Source: Adineta steineri | Lineage: Eukaryota; Rotifera; Eurotatoria; Adinetida; Adinetidae | NCBI GenBank assembly: GCA_905250115.1 | Contig: CAJNOI010000020.1 | Location: 594,804-658,803, forward strand | Length of the DNA: 64,000 nucleotides | Direction of reading: 5' to 3' | In this document: positions 59,659 to 64,000 of the stretch, piece after piece | Layout: each line of letters begins with the position of its first letter | Numbering within the stretch: position 1 is the stretch's first letter | Position numbers and translations under genes: made by a program | Notes under the pieces: model-generated | The model's input: the letters and a program-made list of their open reading frames with translations, nothing else | Told to the model about the DNA's origin: nothing | Database searches by the model: none

Positions 59659-60588
59659 TTATGTTGTCTTTTTCTTTTTTTTATCCTTGGGTTTTCGTAC
59701 AGGTCCATATTTATAAACCGTACAAGCAATAACAATTGATATATTAAGTATTAAACTAATGAATAAATTTAGAACCATACTCATATCTCGAGTTTCAACA
59801 AGATTTGTAATTATACGAGCTAAAATAGATGTATAAAATAAATAAAATAGGGATAATTATTAATATCATACCAAAATTGTTATAACAAGCGATCATCCAT
59901 CCAGGTCGACTGACTTGACCAGCACTTTTATTAGAAAGAATAGTTCGAAGTTGAACTATTTTTGACGAAGCACTGATTGGAATAACAAGCATCTATTGAA
60001 TAAATGAAAAAGTATTCTATTCATTATTTAAAACCTGAGTTTTCTTACTGTACAAATACGCATCCATGCCGATGGTATAAGACCTACGATACCCAAGAAT
60101 AGATACACGGAAAATCTATTCAAATTAGAATTTTCTATACATTTATAGTTAAACCATTATATTCTTACGCTAATATTCCATACAATGGAGTCGATCGATC
60201 ATTTAATTTTCCTTTTTCTTTTGTTTCTTTTGTTGAATATTTTGATAATGCCCATAAAAGAAGTAAATCTATCTTGTTTTAATCGAAATAGAAAACAAAT
60301 TCTTTGAATTCTTTTTGTTTACCTTGAATAAAAAGAAATATATATTCAAAGAATGTTGATAATGGATAATTTCGCCATAGGTTATAAGTTAAAACCAATG
60401 TATAACTAAATAAAATGGTATATAGAAATTTTTACGAGGTATTTGTTTTCTTACGCTGTTTCTTCAAGTAAAACAGATGATAATGATACACTTTCAACAT
60501 TTTTTGTTTTATAAATACGATAAATTTGTGGTACTTTCTGTATTAAACATAGAATATTAACGGATAAACTAAGTAATTGTAGAACCAT
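59659..60588 (-). CDS. SLC66A3: SLC66A3 (PQLC3)-like PQ-loop membrane protein
   Basis: Six exons (minus): 60588-60455, 60405-60323, 60268-60169, 60115-60049, 59992-59872 and 59819-59659; 221 aa (human SLC66A3 about 202). Multi-helix membrane protein with a first PQ-loop motif QKVPQIYRIYKTKNVESVSL (residues 17-36), NYPLSTFFEYIFLFIQDLLLL, the second degenerate PQ motif ISASSKIVQL and GWMIACYNNFGARIITNLVE. The family includes lysosomal and organellar transporters; the SLC66A3 substrate is not established. The C-tail is Lys-rich (KPKDKKKKKTT), which could act in ER or organelle retention; that is inference. Its 3' end nearly abuts the EF-hand gene. Confidence 0.9.
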
Positions 60589-63173
60589 TTTGTATGGCTT
60601 AAAAAATCAAATAACTATACGATAGTCTTCCTTTTTTTTCTTTAGTTTAAATTTTATCAGATTTTTATCTTGAGAATATTTCCACCTGAAGATTGATTCC
60701 TTTTTTTCTCTATACTGTTAATTGTTTTTAATAAGAAACTGATATATGCAAATCGTCTTTTTGGGTAGTTCGTTAAATTCTTTCGCTAATCTCTTGTCAA
60801 TCAGATAACATTGCTTGATAGTGGGTATTTATTCCTTTCATAATTTGCGTTTTTCATCAAGGTCATTTAGCCTATATAATACTAGAAAAATACGAAGAGA
60901 TCATAATTAGAACTATTATGATTATAAAACTTGTGTGTTTAGTTTTATTTTAATGCTAAATAAAATAATATTAATAGTAGGGTGTTTACTATAATATGTA
61001 AAGTATTATTTTATTTACAAATGGGTTTTTCCTACGAACAATGACTAGGTTTTATTATGTGATAATCGGATTTTATCCGAATCATTGCTCATTTTGCACT
61101 GAAATATTTTTTTTAAATGAACTATTGTTCGAGAAATAAACCAAACAAGAACAGAGAATCAAAATGATTGGCTCAATTGTGTTGTTCGCTTATGTGGAAT
61201 ATATATATATAGGTTCTATCAATTTATATAAGAAGTATTTTCAAGAACAATAGAAATTATTTGTGATAATTAAAATATCTTTTCATTCAGATCAGTAAGT
61301 ACAATGAACAAATCGTTGATGTCTACATAAAGAAATGTACTAGATCTTTTTGTATTTCCGTGCTTGAACTGGCAGACAAACCGGAAGGATATCGTCAATA
61401 AACTAAAATTATTGAGTAAACAAAATTTGTATGTCTGATGATTTAGCTCTTATTATTATCTCATAGACAGTTTAAACTCGCCTCCACAGTCAAATATTCA
61501 ATCGTAAGTCATACTTTATCTTTTATAAGAAATATTGAGCTACAAATGTATTTTTTCTCGATATATATTCTTATTCTTATAATTAATCATGAATTTTAAA
61601 TTATCTTTCAGTTATCGAATTTATTTTGATTGTGATTGATTTGATAAACTTCTCTAGAAAATTGCAATCACGATATAGGAATACTTTTCTATATTGTTTT
61701 TGCAATTCGAGAAAAATTAATCATAAATAGATTGGTTAATAGTTGATTATATTTTCTTTCATAGAAGGAAATGAAAACAAAAATAAGGAAGTTTAGATTA
61801 TAATTTATTTTTAATAAATCTCTTGTCAAAATTTGTATTTAATATAAACACTTAACAAAATATCCAAAAAACTTTTTGCTTCAATATTATGTTTTGTGTT
61901 CTACGAGAGTAGTTTTTCTGTTGAAAATACAACTAATGTGCAGTAAGTATCATTGAAGATATCGGATAAATAGATGCAAATGCATAATTTTAGTCTATAT
62001 AGAATAAACACAGACGAACAATGTTTCGTCTCATTGCTGATCTATAATGTGTAACGAAAGACCTTTATGATATATATATATATATATATATTGTGTGTGG
62101 TTTTATTTCACATCTGCTAAACAGTTATTATATTTGTATGCCATTCTTGAGCTTGACAAGTTCTGTTTTTAGTCAATTTTCGTTGCAGATGGATATACTG
62201 ATCAATAGTGGAACAATACAGTAGGACTTCAAGTTAAAAGTAGTAGTGAGTATAACTAGAAATTTCGTATCGTTCCTATCCGAACGTGGGTGGAAATGGA
62301 GAAAAAAGTCATTCTTGTAAAACTCGGATCAAGTCAGTTCAACTCGTAATCTGATACGTTTTCCTGAAGGTACATGAACCATAAGATAATGACTAATGCT
62401 GCGAAATATAAAACTAAGAAGTGACAAAAGTATTATTAATTAAAAATCTTTAATTATAATCTCAAGTAATCAATCCTTTTCATAATATATATGCAATGCT
62501 ATACGATACGACAAAGTAATATATATTCTTCTCTCATTTAAAATTTCCTACGCATATAGATAATATCATAGTAATTTTCAATTTTACAAATCAGTGCCTT
62601 TTTTTTAGAGAACTATTCGTTTCCGAAATATAAATAATAAGCATGACTTTTACTTTGTTCTTCTCTTGTGAATATTCTGATTTCTTTATAGACCTTTACA
62701 TCGGAAGTAACTATCCCACGTTTTTCTATATAACGCTTGATTACATTAATTTTAGATATAAACTACATGAATTACCCGCCATATAAATTATTACAAATGA
62801 ATAATTATTGTATGATATTATAACTGGTTTAAAAATTAATTCACATCAATAAGTTTAACAACATGAATTTCATCCGATAAAGAAAACAAAACGGAAGAAG
62901 AAGAAGAAGAAGAAGAAAAAAAGAATAAAATCTACAATATAGACAACCTGATCATTATAATCAGTTCATTCTATAGTTTGGCAGCTCTTTACTCTACTTC
63001 CGTTTAACTGACTATGTTTATTTGCCAGTTTCTCTTCTTTCTTTTCTTACTTAATAAATACTCTTTTTATACTCGTCATTTTACCATTGTCGAATATTAG
63101 AATATAAAAAAAAATTCTTTCGTTTTTCTTTAGATACCTACACTTCTATACAACAAGTAAAATTCATCAAACA
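60589..63173. other. Gene-free 2.6-kb region
   Basis: No coding exon recognised on either strand. It contains a (TA)n run at 62070-62091, followed by TTGTGTGTGG, and a (GAA)n tract at 62893-62919. The last few hundred bases presumably hold the promoter of the small secreted-peptide gene. Confidence 0.45.
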
Positions 63174-63504
63174 ATGATTTCTCTTATTAATTTAATCAAA
63201 TGCATTATCTTAGTTACATGTAAGATTCTAGAATAAAATCTCGTATATTATTTTAATCTTTTTCTAAATAGTATTCATAAGCTGTCAAATTCAAGCATCA
63301 ACATTTAACAATGATGAAAGTGAAATGGTAGATCTTGATTCTATTCGTGAGTTTATACCAAGTTCACAAGATCAATTTTATCATCAACAATATCGACGAG
63401 CCTCATTACGTTATCATCCACATATTCTTTATAAAAAAGCCAGTCTTAAACCGATACTTGGTCAAAGTGGAAAAATTGTATTGAGCGAACGAGATCGTTA
63501 TTAA
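63174..63504 (+). CDS. Small secreted protein, putative neuropeptide precursor
   Basis: Two exons: 63174-63219 and 63272-63504 (52-nt GT-AG intron, phase 1), 92 aa. Residues 1-24 form a clear signal peptide (MISLINLIKCIILVTLFISC, then QIQA). After an acidic spacer come dibasic sites: RR (57-58), KK (70-71) and a GK pair (82-83). Cleavage at these would free ASLRYHPHILY and ASLKPILGQSG; the latter ends in Gly, the amidation donor. The two peptides share an ASL start. I recognise no known neuropeptide family, so a simple secreted protein remains possible. AATAAA lies at 63594, 90 bp past the stop, supporting a real short gene. Confidence 0.65.
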
Positions 63505-64000
63505 AGATCTTGTTATTTCATGATCAATTAGTTGACATATGTCTGATTTTTTTTGTCCTAAATATGTGGTTTTTCAAAATCTTTAATAACTACAATAAAT
63601 ATTGAGAATGAAAGAAAACCCTATCGATTTGTTTTTTTTAATCTTCTTCATTTATATAAAGCGAAGTATGAACTTTAGAATAGACATGAAAATTTATTCT
63701 AAATAAGACAAAATATTTAATTGAATACAAGATCGTCTACCACGTAATCGATTATAAGAAAAACACGTTTTTAATTTGATATAGTATTGACTTAACTATT
63801 GTTATAGATAATACTTTACTCAAAATAAGAAAAAAGAATTTCAATGGTGTAATATTCTAATGCTATAAACATCAACTTAGTTTGAATGAAAATATATATA
63901 TTGATTAAAATTCAAATACGAAATGAAGGAATGTCATATTTATTTAATAAGAAATACAAATACAGAAAACAATATTAGGAAATTCAATTATTTCATTTAA
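63505..64000. other. 3' flank of the peptide gene
   Basis: Contains AATAAA at 63594-63599. No other feature seen to the window end. Confidence 0.5.

Overview
The window is an animal nuclear contig, roughly 70% A+T by eye. Its genes are intron-rich with mostly 44-75 nt GT-AG introns, and there are two 100-N assembly gaps (44017-44116 and 58484-58583). The gene set is metazoan: SLC6 transporter, ASB protein, NFIL3-type bZIP, TBC1D22, AKAP14, FCHO, HCF, GFPT, SLC66A3. A 28-unit FG-GAP/VCBS repeat protein and a short F-box protein of a type I associate with bdelloid rotifers make a bdelloid rotifer the best guess (Rotaria or Adineta-like). That is inference from gene style, not from a species marker.

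Layout. 1.9-3.9 kb: monoamine-type SLC6 transporter (+). 6.1-7.8 kb: ankyrin/SOCS-box protein (-). 7.8-8.9 kb: divergent intergenic region carrying 14 GGTCA/TGACC nuclear-receptor half-sites, in front of an NFIL3/vrille-type bZIP gene (+, 8.9-10.4 kb). 11.5-13.0 kb: cyclophilin with a long disordered N-terminus (+). 14.4-16.1 kb: single-exon LRR-FN3 membrane receptor (-). 16.1-22.1 kb: gene-poor, with one orphan secreted or membrane candidate at 19.5-20.5 kb. 22.1-23.2 kb: six-exon gene for a Pro-, Cys- and Trp-free helical protein whose organisation resembles tardigrade CAHS desiccation proteins. 25.2 kb: G-protein gamma (-). 26.6-29.9 kb: TBC1D22 (-), head-to-head with AKAP14 (+, 30.2-31.4 kb). 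31.8-38.0 kb: FCHO endocytic adaptor (-, 19 exons including a 6-nt candidate microexon). 39.1-43.4 kb: FG-GAP repeat protein (-). 44.3-49.2 kb: host cell factor HCF (-, 18 exons, possible Taspase1 site). 50.0-53.3 kb: two F-box genes (-). 54.4-54.9 kb: a large inverted-repeat element. 55.4-58.5 kb: GFPT (-; its catalytic N-terminus falls in the gap). 58.9-60.6 kb: EF-hand sarcoplasmic-type protein (+) tail-to-tail with SLC66A3 (-). 63.2-63.5 kb: small secreted peptide-precursor-like gene (+).

There are no operons; neighbours are functionally unrelated housekeeping, signalling and neuronal genes. Exon models were built by hand from splice consensus, reading phase and remembered family sequence. 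Phases close for every model listed, but no transcript evidence was available. The observations most worth checking are the CAHS-like protein, the half-site cluster upstream of the clock-type bZIP gene, the peptide precursor, the HCF Taspase1-like site, the internal block duplication and possible upstream anchor exon of the FG-GAP protein, and the inverted-repeat element.
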